From: Thalassotalea_A litorea
GTDB lineage: Bacteria > Pseudomonadota > Gammaproteobacteria > Enterobacterales > Alteromonadaceae
DNA length: 64,000 bases
Assembly (NCBI RefSeq): GCF_043642205.1
Contig: NZ_JBHZSG010000005.1
Span: 116,038-180,037, forward strand
Reading direction: 5' to 3'
Numbering within the stretch: position 1 is the stretch's first letter; each line of letters begins with the position of its first letter. The position numbers and the translations under genes are program-made. The notes under the pieces were generated by a model. It did not search any database. It was not told where the DNA came from and worked only from the letters and a program-made list of their open reading frames with translations. This document shows, piece by piece, positions 25,415-35,384 of this stretch.

Positions 25415-25996
25415 ATGCGGTTTATTAGTAAAAATTCGTTTTTTATATTCTTGTCCCTTATTGCTTTCGTTTTGTTCGTCCCTACTGCGTCAATGGCAGT
25501 AGAAGTGTCTTCTACAAATTCACTCGCATCTGTTTTACATCAAACTACCGGCAAATGGCGTGGTGAATTGTATTATCTCGATTATCAAAGTGGCCAACGC
25601 TTCTCAATTCCGATGACGGTGGAAGCCAGTCTTAGCGCGGATCAGGAAACTCTTATCCGTCAGGTGACTTTTACGGACCCTGAAAACCTTGTATATGCTA
25701 CGCAACTACTGACCTTAAATGAGCAGGAAAATCGTCTTGCCGAAGCGTATTTTAAGGATAATCAGGGAGAAAGCTTGAATTATGACATTACCAAAATTCA
25801 AATTTCTGATGCGCAACACTGGCGTGTTGAATTTCAAAATGAAACCTTAGATGACGAGCGTTCAGCCTTGGTTTTGCACTATTTAGAACGCAAAGGAAAT
25901 AAATTGTATTCCCAGAAAAAAGTTAAGTATCTGGATGAATTTGACGGCAAGTTTATTGTTCGAAATGGCAGTAAACTCACGTTGATGGAGCACTAG
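25415..25996 (+). CDS. Exported hypothetical protein, possibly lipocalin-like barrel, 193 aa
   Basis: Signal peptide at residues 1 to about 29 (FFIFLSLIAFVLFV, cleavage after SMA). The mature part alternates strands and turns, beginning with TGKWRGELYYLDYQSGQRF, reminiscent of small beta-barrel proteins where G-x-W opens the first strand. No cysteines in the mature chain. AAAAGGAGG precedes the ATG, an excellent ribosome site. Stand-alone gene. Family not recognised, and the barrel assignment is inference. Confidence 0.75.
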   Translation: MRFISKNSFFIFLSLIAFVLFVPTASMAVEVSSTNSLASVLHQTTGKWRGELYYLDYQSGQRFSIPMTVEASLSADQETLIRQVTFTDPENLVYATQLLTLNEQENRLAEAYFKDNQGESLNYDITKIQISDAQHWRVEFQNETLDDERSALVLHYLERKGNKLYSQKKVKYLDEFDGKFIVRNGSKLTLMEH

Positions 25997-26222
25997 TCTA
26001 GCAGGCAAAGGCAAAATGGGATTTAGCGCTAGCGAGAAGGTTTGTAAAATTATTGAAACAAAAGCTGACGCATAATTTCTCATCCGTTACACTCATTGGA
26101 GCATTTAACCTTGGTTTTTATTATGCAAGTGTTTTCTTAGTGTTTTATTGCAATTAGCGTGTTTAAAATCGCCAATAAAATGGGGTTAAAAGGTTTTCGG
26201 GTCGAAGTGTAGAGGTAGCCTC

Positions 26223-26633
26223 TTGTACAAATTTGTTTCTTTGTTCGCACTGGCATTTTTTGGATTAGTGCTTTGGGTCATTTATTTGGCGAATATTGGA
26301 CATAGCAATGCGTTATTTCAATGGGTGGCGCAAACCCCACATGGTGACAAAATCGGACACCTGTTTATCTTTGGATTTCTCACGCTGGTTACCAATGCCT
26401 CATTAAAATTTAAAACCGTTAACCTTGGTAAACTCAATGTCTATCTCGGGACCCTGTTAGTGAGCATATTCGTGTTGGCTGAAGAGTTCAGCCAGGGATT
26501 TTTGCCGACAAGAAATATGGATATTCAGGATGTTATTGCAGATGCCATCGGTATCATTATATTTACCGGCCTTTCACATATTATCGCTACACGAATTCAA
26601 CGCCAATCTATAGCGGTGCCACAAGAGTTATAA
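26223..26633 (+). CDS. VanZ family membrane protein
   Basis: 136 aa with about four membrane helices. The VanZ-like pattern is clear: HGDKIGHLFIFGFLTLV near residue 40, EEFSQGFLPTRNMDIQDVIADAIGIIIF near the C-terminus. The start codon is TTG with an AGAGGT site about 7 bases before; no ATG lies nearby in frame. VanZ proteins are named for low-level teicoplanin resistance, but in Gram-negative bacteria their role is unknown. Stand-alone. Confidence 0.88.
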   Translation: MYKFVSLFALAFFGLVLWVIYLANIGHSNALFQWVAQTPHGDKIGHLFIFGFLTLVTNASLKFKTVNLGKLNVYLGTLLVSIFVLAEEFSQGFLPTRNMDIQDVIADAIGIIIFTGLSHIIATRIQRQSIAVPQEL

Positions 26634-26784
26634 ACCGATAACCTGATCGTTTGATTCCATACTCTGTATTTCGAAAAATGCCTTGATTTAACAGTAGGTT
26701 TGAAGATAATTAGGGACCCGTTCAATTCAAAATGGCGTCATCAAGACAACTCACCGTATCTACCAATCACGTTGCACAGCGCTG

Positions 26785-26841
26785 TATGATGTTGTTCGGT
26801 GCTGTTCTGTGTTGTTCTGTGTTGTTCTGTTCTGTGTTGTC
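26785..26841. repeat. 10-bp tandem repeat (GTTCTGTGTT)
   Basis: About five imperfect copies of GTTCTGTGTT lie in tandem between the VanZ and GST genes. Slippage-prone and non-coding. It lies within the 285-bp gap, where I see nothing else except the GST leader. Confidence 0.7.
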
Positions 26842-26918
26842 ACCGCCTTTATCTAAACTAATGTTGTTTGGAATCAGCAGACCATCCAGGCAATGAACCC
26901 GATAAAAAAGGAGTTTTC

Positions 26919-27539
26919 ATGGTTACCGTTTATGGCGACAGTGTTTCCGGAAATTGTTATAAGATCCAATTGCTGGCTGCTTTACTCGCAATCCCAATGA
27001 AATGGGTAGAGGTAAATATTCTAAACGGCGATACGCAAACCCCAGAATTTTTAGAGAAAAATCCATTCGGTAAAATTCCCATATTGGAAACGTCTACGGG
27101 CGACATTATCAGCGAGTCGAATGCGATACTGCATTACTTAGCCGATCAGCACAACATCACCGGCAAAGACCCGTTGACTAAAGCGAAAGTGCTGCAATGG
27201 CAATTCTTTGAGCAGTATTCCCATGAACCCTATATCGCGGTAGCACGTTTTATTAATTTGTACTTGGGACTGCCCGCAGATCGCTTAGAGGAATATCAAC
27301 AAAAGCAGGAGGGAGGTAACCGGGCACTTGCTAGCATGGACCTTGCGTTAACAACGTCTCCTTATTTAGTCGGTGATGAACTCACCTTAGCGGACGTTTC
27401 GCTGTATGCCTATACCCATGTGGCCGATCAAGGGGGCTTTGATTTAAATCGATATCCGGCAATTTTGGCCTGGATAAATCGTATTGAAAGCTTGCCAAAC
27501 TATCAGCCCATGCAATGTGGCACTGAATCAAAAAGTTAG
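26919..27539 (+). CDS. Glutathione S-transferase family protein
   Basis: 206 aa from ATG 26919, which has AAGGAG 7 bases before it. The N-terminal thioredoxin-fold domain (VTVYGDSVSGNCYKIQLLAALLAIP) contains the serine/cysteine glutathione-activating region; LEKNPFGKIPILE supplies the cis-proline and SESNAILHYLAD binds glutathione. The C-terminal helical domain shows PYLVGDELTLADVSLYAY. Cytoplasmic detoxification or thiol-transfer role; substrate unknown. Confidence 0.93.
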   Translation: MVTVYGDSVSGNCYKIQLLAALLAIPMKWVEVNILNGDTQTPEFLEKNPFGKIPILETSTGDIISESNAILHYLADQHNITGKDPLTKAKVLQWQFFEQYSHEPYIAVARFINLYLGLPADRLEEYQQKQEGGNRALASMDLALTTSPYLVGDELTLADVSLYAYTHVADQGGFDLNRYPAILAWINRIESLPNYQPMQCGTESKS

Positions 27540-27681
27540 TGTTAAAGCGTGTGTAGTTGACGAAAGTCGCTGAACAATGATTGGCTAAAGTGAGCAACCA
27601 AAATGCAAGCTTTTCTTGGATACACTAAGCTGAATGTGATCGATCAGTTTATTGAAATCGTTAACCAGTGAGAATGTAATC

Positions 27682-28221
27682 ATGAACGTCGAACCCCATA
27701 TACAACAGTTGGACGCCATCCTGGATCATTATCAAGAAATGATTGGCGATGATTTTTTAGGTTATCGCAATCATGTATATCGTATGGTGCACTTTTGTCT
27801 GGCGTTGCAAACTTTGAGCGAGGAGGAAAAACGCGAAATATATATTGCCGCAGCCTTTCATGATATCGGTATTTGGGTTGAAGATACGGTAGACTATATA
27901 CCGCCATCGATACAACCTGCCATGGATTACCTGGAAGAAAATGATCTGCAGGACTGGCAGGATGAAATAGGCTTGATGATTAGCGAACACCATAAAATAC
28001 GTGAATATACGGATAAATCGTTGCCCTTAGTCGAGATTTTTCGAAGAGGGGACTTGGTGGACTTTTCATTTGGATTATTTCGATTTGGCATTGATAAATC
28101 TTATATAGAAACCGTTCGCACAGCATTTCCTAATGCGGATTTTCACAAGGGATTAGCAAAAAGGGCAGGTAAATGGTTCTTAAAACACCCTTTGAATCCT
28201 GCACCTATGATGAAGTGGTAA
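27682..28221 (+). CDS. HD domain phosphohydrolase-like protein
   Basis: 179 aa from ATG 27682; a TTG 30 bases upstream is less likely. The metal-binding HD motif is visible: VHFCLALQ (first histidine), then AAFHDIGIWVEDTVDYIPPS, and a later EHHKI, compatible with an H...HD...D metal site. The family hydrolyses phosphate esters or nucleotides. Soluble, no signal. Stand-alone between GST and nhaA. The substrate cannot be stated. Confidence 0.88.
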   Translation: MNVEPHIQQLDAILDHYQEMIGDDFLGYRNHVYRMVHFCLALQTLSEEEKREIYIAAAFHDIGIWVEDTVDYIPPSIQPAMDYLEENDLQDWQDEIGLMISEHHKIREYTDKSLPLVEIFRRGDLVDFSFGLFRFGIDKSYIETVRTAFPNADFHKGLAKRAGKWFLKHPLNPAPMMKW

Positions 28222-28356
28222 GTCATCAAGGATGAAAGCGAGCGATGGGTATTGTTCGGCAATAGGTAATAGGAACTTTTGTAAATTTAAATGTCAAAGT
28301 AATGACGCGTAGTTTGCATGATTGAAGTCACGTAGTAAGGAGTTAACGAGTCAGGT

Positions 28357-29577
28357 ATGAATCAAGCACCGAGAAAAACGAATAATCAAGATCAAGAAAA
28401 CTTTATCTTAAGCTTTTTCAAAATGGAAACATCCGGCGGGATCATTTTGATTCTCGCGGCTGTGTTGGCGATGGTATTTGCCAATACGGAATTAAGAATT
28501 TATTACGATTTGCTTCTCAGCACCCCTGTTGCTGTGATTGTAGGCCCATTAGAAGTGGCGAAACCGTTACTGCTATGGATCAACGACGGTCTTATGGCGG
28601 TATTTTTCTTTCTCGTTGGCCTGGAATTAAAACGGGAACTTATTGAAGGTGAATTAAGCGACCGGCGTAATATTATCCTTCCTGGCGTGGGTGCGATAGG
28701 GGGCATGCTCGTCCCCGCATTGGTTTATGTATATTTCAATTATGACGACCCTATGTTACGCCAGGGCTGGGCAATTCCTGCAGCAACAGATATCGCTTTT
28801 GCTCTGGGGGTACTAAGCCTATTGGGTTCAAGGGTACCGAGTAGCGTAAAAGTATTTTTAACATCGTTGGCGATATTTGATGATATCGGCGCGATTATTA
28901 TTATCGCTATGTTTTACACCGACGACATTTCCTTTGTCAGTCTGGTGGTTGTTGCCTGTTGTATTCCCATTCTTTACCTATTCAATCGATCTAAAGTCGA
29001 AGCTCGCAGCCTGTATATGATGGTAGGTCTGATCATGTGGGTGGCGCTATTAAAATCTGGAGTCCACGCCACCTTATCTGGTGTGTTGGTCGCCTTGTTT
29101 ATTCCACTAACTTCCGCAACCCGGAAAAACTTTTCGCCATTAAAGAGTCTTGAGCATGACTTACATTCAGTTGTCGCCTTTTTTGTGTTGCCGGTTTTCG
29201 CCTTTGCAAACGCGGGGATAAACCTAACTGGGGTTGGCACTGAGCAATTGATGCACAGTGTTCCTTTAGGGATTGCGTTAGGATTATTTATAGGTAAACA
29301 GGTCGGAATATTCGGTTTGTGCTACCTTGCCATTAAAATTGGATGGACGCGTTTACCAACAGGTATGAACTACAGAGCTCTGTATGGTACAGCGGCACTC
29401 TGTGGTATTGGTTTTACAATGAGTTTGTTTATCGGTTCATTAACTTTTGAAATGGGGGGGATGGATAAATTGTTTGACGAACGTATAGGTATTATCGTCG
29501 GTTCATTGCTAAGTGGCATCGTCGGCTTTATCGTGCTGCGTATGTCATTAAAGCCACAACAAACCTCTGGAAGTTAG
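28357..29577 (+). CDS. nhaA: Na+/H+ antiporter NhaA
   Basis: Inner-membrane sodium/proton antiporter for pH and salt balance, fitting a marine cell. 406 aa, about 12 helices. Diagnostic segments: GLMAVFFFLVGLELKRELIEGELSDRR, and LTSLAIFDDIGAIIIIA with the paired aspartates that bind sodium, and ALCGIGFTMSLFIGSL. AAGGAG occurs about 15 bases before the ATG. A strong terminator follows at 29597, so it is a single-gene unit. Confidence 0.98.
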   Translation: MNQAPRKTNNQDQENFILSFFKMETSGGIILILAAVLAMVFANTELRIYYDLLLSTPVAVIVGPLEVAKPLLLWINDGLMAVFFFLVGLELKRELIEGELSDRRNIILPGVGAIGGMLVPALVYVYFNYDDPMLRQGWAIPAATDIAFALGVLSLLGSRVPSSVKVFLTSLAIFDDIGAIIIIAMFYTDDISFVSLVVVACCIPILYLFNRSKVEARSLYMMVGLIMWVALLKSGVHATLSGVLVALFIPLTSATRKNFSPLKSLEHDLHSVVAFFVLPVFAFANAGINLTGVGTEQLMHSVPLGIALGLFIGKQVGIFGLCYLAIKIGWTRLPTGMNYRALYGTAALCGIGFTMSLFIGSLTFEMGGMDKLFDERIGIIVGSLLSGIVGFIVLRMSLKPQQTSGS

Positions 29578-29596
29578 TTTTAAGATTGGTCTGAAT

Positions 29597-29627
29597 AAAA
29601 ACGGGATCTGATAGATCCCGTTTTTTT
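29597..29627 (+). terminator. Rho-independent terminator after nhaA
   Basis: CGGGATC and GATCCCG form a stem (29602-29608 with 29614-29620), extended by AAAA/TTTT pairs, with loop TGATA and a run of seven T. It is 20 bases past the nhaA stop and could also serve phoA from the other side. Confidence 0.93.
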
Positions 29628-29697
29628 GTACAAACGTTCATTGTGCTAACGTGCACTGAATTAAGGTATGGCGAACAGCCGTTTATCCGATTAACTA

Positions 29698-31056
29698 TTA
29701 CTTATCTGATTGTTCGTTCAGTAGATGAAATATTTCTTTAGCAATGTCGGTATTGTCCTGATAGCCATGAAACATTATGGCGCCAGGTCCAGTGGCATAT
29801 ACCGGAACATCAACGCCAGTATGTCCGCCCGTTGTCCATCCAGTATGGGTTTTCTGATCAAACAAGGATCTAACCGCCATATATACACCTTTTTCATTAT
29901 CGGGGGTCGTAAGGTCAATATACTCTTTGTCGGTCAGTTCAAAGCCTAACTGCTGTTCAACGTCGGCTTTTGCCAATTTGTCATCAACAATGGCGGTCGC
30001 GATCGTTCTAGGACTTTGTTTTAGGTTTTTTAACCAGGTACCCTGCCATTTATATTCACCATCGCGGCCGATGCTCACACCACCGGTATTATGATCAGCG
30101 GTTAATATAATCAAGGTATCTTTTGTTTGCTCGGCATATTGTTCCAGGAATAACATGGTGGCCGCCAAATCTTCCATTTCAGCCATGGCATAGGCGATAT
30201 CGTTAGCATGTCCGGCCCAATCCACCTGACTTGCTTCAATAACCAGCATAAATCCGTGCTTGTCATTTTCCAATTGACTAATGGCAGCTTTGCTCATGGT
30301 TAATAAAGGCGAATCAGTTTCGGAGTCTAATACCGATGGTAAAGCGATTTCCGCCAACAGGCTTAAAACATTGGTTGTTTGGCCGGGCTCAAGGCTTTGC
30401 AATTGTGCAAACGAATCGATGTAACGATAACCAGAATCGGTAAACTCATTCACTAAATTTCTATCTTCTCGGATAAAGTAGTTGGTACCGCCACCGATGA
30501 TGACATCTGCAACAAGTTTGTCTTCGATGCGGTTGTCATAAAAATCATCGGCGATCTCGTCATAATTGCGACGACTTTCATTTTTTGCAATGTACGAAGC
30601 CGGCGTGGCATGGACGATTTGCGACGTTGCAACCAACCCCGTTCGCTTGCCTTGAATCTTCGCATATTCTAATACCGTTAACAGCGGCGCTTTATTGATA
30701 TCTACGCCGATAGCGCCATTATAGGTTTTCACCCCGGTTGCCAATGCGGTTGCGCTTGCAGCGGAGTCCGTCACATAACCAGAAGATTTGTGTGGGTAGG
30801 TTGCTGATGTTCCAACCCTTAATCGGTCGAAAACGGTAGGCTCGACAATATTGGTATCCGGATCGTCTTTGAAATTACGATATAACACCGGATAGACCGG
30901 CCCCATGCCGTCAGCGATAACCATAATGACATTTTTTGGGGGCGTTGGAATCGGTGCTTGTTTTTGTTCAGGTTGCTGCGCTGTCGCATTCATTATTGGT
31001 GCCAATAACATGGCGGTAATGAATGCGTTTAATGTCGCTGGTTTCATTGCTCTCAT
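29698..31056 (-). CDS. phoA: Alkaline phosphatase
   Basis: Periplasmic zinc/magnesium phosphomonoesterase that frees phosphate from organic esters. 452 aa with a signal peptide (residues 1 to about 26, cleavage after ATA). Metal and catalytic motifs: VIMVIADGMG (metal Asp), GYVTDSAASATALATG with the nucleophilic serine, EASQVDWAGHAND, and LTADHNTGG. AAGGAT precedes the chosen ATG. It lies just downstream of deoC on the same strand (32 bp), so it may be read with the nucleoside genes. Confidence 0.96.
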   Translation of the reverse strand: MRAMKPATLNAFITAMLLAPIMNATAQQPEQKQAPIPTPPKNVIMVIADGMGPVYPVLYRNFKDDPDTNIVEPTVFDRLRVGTSATYPHKSSGYVTDSAASATALATGVKTYNGAIGVDINKAPLLTVLEYAKIQGKRTGLVATSQIVHATPASYIAKNESRRNYDEIADDFYDNRIEDKLVADVIIGGGTNYFIREDRNLVNEFTDSGYRYIDSFAQLQSLEPGQTTNVLSLLAEIALPSVLDSETDSPLLTMSKAAISQLENDKHGFMLVIEASQVDWAGHANDIAYAMAEMEDLAATMLFLEQYAEQTKDTLIILTADHNTGGVSIGRDGEYKWQGTWLKNLKQSPRTIATAIVDDKLAKADVEQQLGFELTDKEYIDLTTPDNEKGVYMAVRSLFDQKTHTGWTTGGHTGVDVPVYATGPGAIMFHGYQDNTDIAKEIFHLLNEQSDK

Positions 31057-31088
31057 AGAAATCCTTAATTATTTTTCTGTTGTTAGGG

Positions 31089-31853
31089 TCAATATTTAGC
31101 GTCTAAATCGTCTGACCCGTGGCCCAGCTCACTAAGAAGGCTTGATAACAGGCCGCTGGCGCCAAATCGAAAGGTTTGTTTACGCAAATAATCGTTGCCC
31201 AGTTTGTCTGCCGCGATTTGTAGATAACCGATAGCATCGTCTAAGGTACGAACACCACCGGCGGCTTTAAAACCAACTTTAGGATTGAGTACGGCAATTA
31301 CGTCTAACATTGTTTGTGCTGCACTAAGGGTTGCGTTTACATCGACCTTACCGGTTGAGGTTTTGATAAAGTCTGCACCGGCATTGATGGCAATTTCGCT
31401 GGCCTTTTGGATAAGTGTTGAATCTTTTAAAACGCCAGATTCAATGATAACTTTGAGCACTACCTCATTACCACAAACCGATTTGACCTGTTCTACCATC
31501 GCCTTTGGGGTATCTGTGTTGCCCTGCATCAATGCTTGATAAGGAAGCACTAAGTCGACTTCATCGGCACCGTATTCAATAACCTGGTTGGTCTGACTGA
31601 CAATCATATCAATCTGGCCATTACCTGAAGGGAAGTTAACTACGGTTGCGACATCTATTGACGTGTTCGCGAGTTGCGACTTTGCCTGGCGGATAAATTG
31701 CGGATAAATGCATATCGCTGCAGTATTGGCTTCGCTACTCTGTGCTTGCTGGCACAATCGATCAATGACGTCAGGTGTATCATCGTCATTTAAACTGGTT
31801 AAGTCCATTAAACGAATGGCAAGTCTGGCTGCATCCCGACGGTCTTCAAACAT
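31089..31853 (-). CDS. deoC: Deoxyribose-phosphate aldolase
   Basis: Splits deoxyribose-5-phosphate into acetaldehyde and glyceraldehyde-3-phosphate. 254 aa from ATG 31853, chosen because AAGGA lies about 9 bases before it and because the product then aligns with the E. coli N-terminus (RLMDLTSLNDDDTPD). The Schiff-base lysine is in FIKTSTGKV and the second active lysine in VGFKAAGGVRT. It follows nupC by 42 bases in a leftward udk-nupC-deoC unit. Confidence 0.97.
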   Translation of the reverse strand: MFEDRRDAARLAIRLMDLTSLNDDDTPDVIDRLCQQAQSSEANTAAICIYPQFIRQAKSQLANTSIDVATVVNFPSGNGQIDMIVSQTNQVIEYGADEVDLVLPYQALMQGNTDTPKAMVEQVKSVCGNEVVLKVIIESGVLKDSTLIQKASEIAINAGADFIKTSTGKVDVNATLSAAQTMLDVIAVLNPKVGFKAAGGVRTLDDAIGYLQIAADKLGNDYLRKQTFRFGASGLLSSLLSELGHGSDDLDAKY

Positions 31854-31895
31854 ACGACAGATCCTTACTTCTGGGTTAAAACGTTCATTCAACGG

Positions 31896-33143
31896 CTACT
31901 GTAATGAGATAAATACGCCGGCGATCGCAGCACTCATCATATTGGCTAAACTCGCGGCTAATACAGCTTTGAGACCGAGTTTGGCAATGTCTGGTCGACG
32001 GTTCGGCGCAAGTGAACCAATACCACCAAGTAATATCGCAATCGACGATAAGTTGGCAAAACCGCAAAGTGCAAACGTGACTATCGCTTGCGTACCGGCG
32101 CTTAGGCTATCTTTATTGGCAATAAAATCCACGTAGGCGACAAATTCGTTAACGATAATTTTTTGCCCCAGAAAGCTTCCGGCAATGTTAGCTTCAGACC
32201 ATGGCACGCCGAGAATATAGGCAACTGGCTGGAATAAATAGCCCAGGATCAATTGCAACGATAGTTGGTCAAAGCCAAATAAGCCGCCAACCCAGCCAAG
32301 CAGGCCGTTTAGCAAAGCAATCAAGGCCACAAATGCCATTAACATGGCACCAACGTTCAACGCCAGTTGCAGGCCTTTTGCCGCACCATTTGCCGCAGCA
32401 TCGATAACGTTAACACTGTCGTCATGCTGGTCTTTATGAGTTAAATCGTCGAGGTCATTTTTAGGTTCTTCGGTCTCAGGTAAGATTAACTTTGCCATTA
32501 ACAAACCGCCAGGTGCTGCCATAAAGCTGGCTGCAATCAGGTATTTAAGCTCAACACCCAATCCTGCGTAGCCGGCCAGAGTTGCACCAGCAACCGAAGC
32601 TAGTCCGCCAACCATGACTGCGAATAATTCGGAACGGGTCATGGTGGGTAAGAAAGGCTTCACAACCAAAGGCGCCTCGGTCTGACCAACAAAGATATTG
32701 GCGGTGGCCGATAAGGATTCAGGGCGAGACGTTTTTAAGAACTTTTGTAGTGCGCCACCAATGACTTTAACCACCTTGTCCATGATGCCAAGATAATACA
32801 GTACGGAGATAAGCGAAGAGAAGAAAACGATAATGGGCAGGACTCTGACTGCAAAGACAAAACCAACACCATTGTCAAACATGGCATCGGTGCCAAGTCC
32901 GCCAAACAGAAAATTTATGCCGTCTTTACCGTAGCCGATGACATTATTGACCGCGTTAGTGACGGATTCGAGTGCATCTCTACCCCAGGGAACATAGAGA
33001 ACCAGTGCACCTAAGGCGATCTGAATCGATAACGCACCGAGTACCGTGCGCCATTTTATGTGCTTTTTGTCCCTGCATACGAGATAGGCAACTGCCAATA
33101 ATATCAGAATGCCGGCCAATGCTCTTAAGGTTGTAAAATCCAT
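31896..33143 (-). CDS. nupC: Concentrative nucleoside transporter (NupC family)
   Basis: Inner-membrane importer of nucleosides driven by sodium or protons (CNT family). 415 aa, family length, with about ten helices. Signature segments: FVFAVRVLPIIVFFSSLISVLYYLG, NIFVGQTEAPLVVKPFL with the substrate-binding Gln-Thr-Glu, and SFLGQKIIVNEFVAY and TFALCGFANLSSIAI. It lies between udk and deoC on one strand with short gaps. The symbol follows E. coli usage; it could equally be a NupX-type paralogue. Confidence 0.94.
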   Translation of the reverse strand: MDFTTLRALAGILILLAVAYLVCRDKKHIKWRTVLGALSIQIALGALVLYVPWGRDALESVTNAVNNVIGYGKDGINFLFGGLGTDAMFDNGVGFVFAVRVLPIIVFFSSLISVLYYLGIMDKVVKVIGGALQKFLKTSRPESLSATANIFVGQTEAPLVVKPFLPTMTRSELFAVMVGGLASVAGATLAGYAGLGVELKYLIAASFMAAPGGLLMAKLILPETEEPKNDLDDLTHKDQHDDSVNVIDAAANGAAKGLQLALNVGAMLMAFVALIALLNGLLGWVGGLFGFDQLSLQLILGYLFQPVAYILGVPWSEANIAGSFLGQKIIVNEFVAYVDFIANKDSLSAGTQAIVTFALCGFANLSSIAILLGGIGSLAPNRRPDIAKLGLKAVLAASLANMMSAAIAGVFISLQ

Positions 33144-33179
33144 GGGTTACCTTTTTATGTCTGCAACGTCTCTTGCTTG

Positions 33180-33824
33180 TTAGTTTTCTTTTACCAATTC
33201 GCGGATCTTGGCTTTGATTAACTCTAAAGCGCGACGATTACGCCCGCCTCGAGTAATCACAATGTCTGCGTGGTTTCTGGATGGTTCTATGTATTGAAAG
33301 TACATGGGGCGAACCGTTAAATGATATTGATTGTGAACGGATTCAAAATCTCGGCCACGCTCTTGTAAATCTCGTTTGATACGGCGCAATAGACAGATGT
33401 CTAATGGTGTATCCATGTATATATTAATATCAAATCGCTTTCTTAATTCGGCGCAGGTAAACAGCATGATGCCTTCAACCAGCACGACTTTCGCCGGTTT
33501 AACCCGAAGGGTATTTTCTTTGCTACGGGTGTGCTGTTTATAATCGTACACGGGCACATCGATTTCCTGGCCTTGGCTTAGCTTGGTCAGATGGTCACGT
33601 AATAGGTCATGTTCAAAAGCGTCAGGATGGTCGTAATTGGTTTTTATTCTTTCATCGAAGGGAAGGTGGTCCTGGCATCGATAGTAGGAGTCTTCGTTGA
33701 TGATGGTCATGCTGTCGTGGCCTAATTCACCAATTAACTCGTTATAGATCGTTTTCGCAAACAAAGACTTGCCGGAAGCGGACGCTCCAACAACGGCGAT
33801 GATGGTAAGATGGTTAATAGACAA
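33180..33824 (-). CDS. udk: Uridine kinase
   Basis: Phosphorylates uridine and cytidine to UMP and CMP for pyrimidine salvage. 214 aa, normal length. P-loop VGASASGKSLFAKTI near residue 12, then DSYYRCQDHLPFDERIKTNYDHPDAF with substrate-binding residues, and RRIKRDLQERGRDFESV. First gene of the leftward udk-nupC-deoC group. It faces deoB across a 227-bp divergent region. Confidence 0.96.
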   Translation of the reverse strand: MSINHLTIIAVVGASASGKSLFAKTIYNELIGELGHDSMTIINEDSYYRCQDHLPFDERIKTNYDHPDAFEHDLLRDHLTKLSQGQEIDVPVYDYKQHTRSKENTLRVKPAKVVLVEGIMLFTCAELRKRFDINIYMDTPLDICLLRRIKRDLQERGRDFESVHNQYHLTVRPMYFQYIEPSRNHADIVITRGGRNRRALELIKAKIRELVKEN

Positions 33825-34051
33825 AATACGACAACAATCTTAAATTGAATGCAAATAGTATCGCTTATTTTGCCCTAAAAACTAGCAAAATGTTAATAAA
33901 TTATATGCTTAGCTAATGATTATCTAACCATTTTTTGGCCGTTCGCTGGCTTATTAACCGATTAGCGTGGTATAGACTGGCTCTGACTTACATTACGTTG
34001 CCATTAACATTACTATACTGACTATATTATGTTGTGATTCTGGAATATGTT

Positions 34052-35269
34052 ATGGCTCGTGCGTTGATTTTGGTTGTAGATGGCTTTGGTATTGGTGCTG
34101 CACCGGATGCCGAATCTTTTGGCGATGTCGGAGCGAATACGTTTGCCAATTTAGCGGATAAGTTTTTACAAACACAAGGGCGTGCTCTGGCATTACCTCA
34201 TCTTGGACAAATGGGGCTGTTTGAAGCAGCAAAAGCTGCAGGCGGGACTTCACTGTCGGTGCAACCGCAAACCGCAACCTCGGGTGCCTATGCCCATGCC
34301 GCTGAAATTTCTTCCGGAAAAGATACGCCAAGTGGGCACTGGGAAATGATGGGGGTACCGGTGTTGTTTGACTGGGGCTATTTTCTTGATAAAACCGATT
34401 CGTTTCCTCAGTCTCTACTCGAACAAATTTCAATCCGTACCGGCATTGAAGGTGGGTTGGGGAATTGTCATGCGTCTGGCACAACGATTATTGCTCAACT
34501 TGGCGAGCAACACATGCAAACCGGTATTCCGATCCTGTATACCTCGGCAGACAGTGTATTGCAGGTTGCCGCACACGAAAAAACCTTCGGTTTAGACAAT
34601 CTTTATCGTTATTGTGAACAGGTTCGTGAACTTTTGGATGATTTAGACCTGAATATTGGACGGGTTATCGCGCGTCCATTTGTTGGTGACGATGCAAGCA
34701 ATTTTCAACGTACCGGGAATCGACGGGACTACTCCATTTTGCCGCCGAGCCCAACGGTGTTGGATGCCATATGCGATAACGGCGGAACGGTCATTAGCGT
34801 GGGTAAAATCGCCGATATATACGCGCACCAGGGGATTAGCCGTAAAGTAAAAGCAACCGGGTTAGACGAGTTAATTGATGCTTCATTGGTCGAGTTTGAT
34901 AATGCCCAGAATAATACCCTGGTGTTTTCCAATCTGGTAAATTTTGATCAGGATTATGGACATCGCCGTGATCCTATCGGATATGGGCAGGCTTTAGAAT
35001 ATTTTGATACGCGTTTACCTGAAATATTTTCACGTCTAAAGGACGACGATTACCTCTTTTTAATCGCTGATCATGGTTGTGATCCCACCTGGCCGGGTAG
35101 TGACCATACCCGAGAGTTTGTGCCGATTCTGGCTTGGAAACCGAATATGAAAAGCATTGATTTAGGACAAAGAAATACCTTTGCCGATCTCGGTGCAACG
35201 GTGGCTGACATTTTTGCTTTACAGCCACCGGTATATGGAACTTCGTTTAAATCCCTGTTAACGTCATAA
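34052..35269 (+). CDS. deoB: Phosphopentomutase
   Basis: Interconverts (deoxy)ribose-1-phosphate and -5-phosphate, linking nucleoside phosphorylase to DeoC. 405 aa from ATG 34052; GTG 34034 in frame is less likely. Alkaline-phosphatase-like metal sites: LVVDGFGIGAAPDAESFGD at the N-terminus, SSGKDTPSGHWEMMG with the phosphorylated threonine, and FLIADHGCDPTWPGSDHTRE near the C-terminus. It is divergent from udk and followed by the TonB-dependent receptor. Confidence 0.97.
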   Translation: MARALILVVDGFGIGAAPDAESFGDVGANTFANLADKFLQTQGRALALPHLGQMGLFEAAKAAGGTSLSVQPQTATSGAYAHAAEISSGKDTPSGHWEMMGVPVLFDWGYFLDKTDSFPQSLLEQISIRTGIEGGLGNCHASGTTIIAQLGEQHMQTGIPILYTSADSVLQVAAHEKTFGLDNLYRYCEQVRELLDDLDLNIGRVIARPFVGDDASNFQRTGNRRDYSILPPSPTVLDAICDNGGTVISVGKIADIYAHQGISRKVKATGLDELIDASLVEFDNAQNNTLVFSNLVNFDQDYGHRRDPIGYGQALEYFDTRLPEIFSRLKDDDYLFLIADHGCDPTWPGSDHTREFVPILAWKPNMKSIDLGQRNTFADLGATVADIFALQPPVYGTSFKSLLTS

Positions 35270-35384
35270 AAAGTTAACGATTTGCAGTGAAATCGGTTAT
35301 CATTTGTAACTGATTGTAAAGTCGTCAATCGCCCGAAATAAACAATAAAAAGCGGGTTGAAATTAATGTCACAGGGAGACAACC

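Noticed and set aside
26758..26780. A third copy of the MITE-like element
   Set aside because: Only TACCAATCAC and a few bases match; there is no second terminal repeat or interior similarity.
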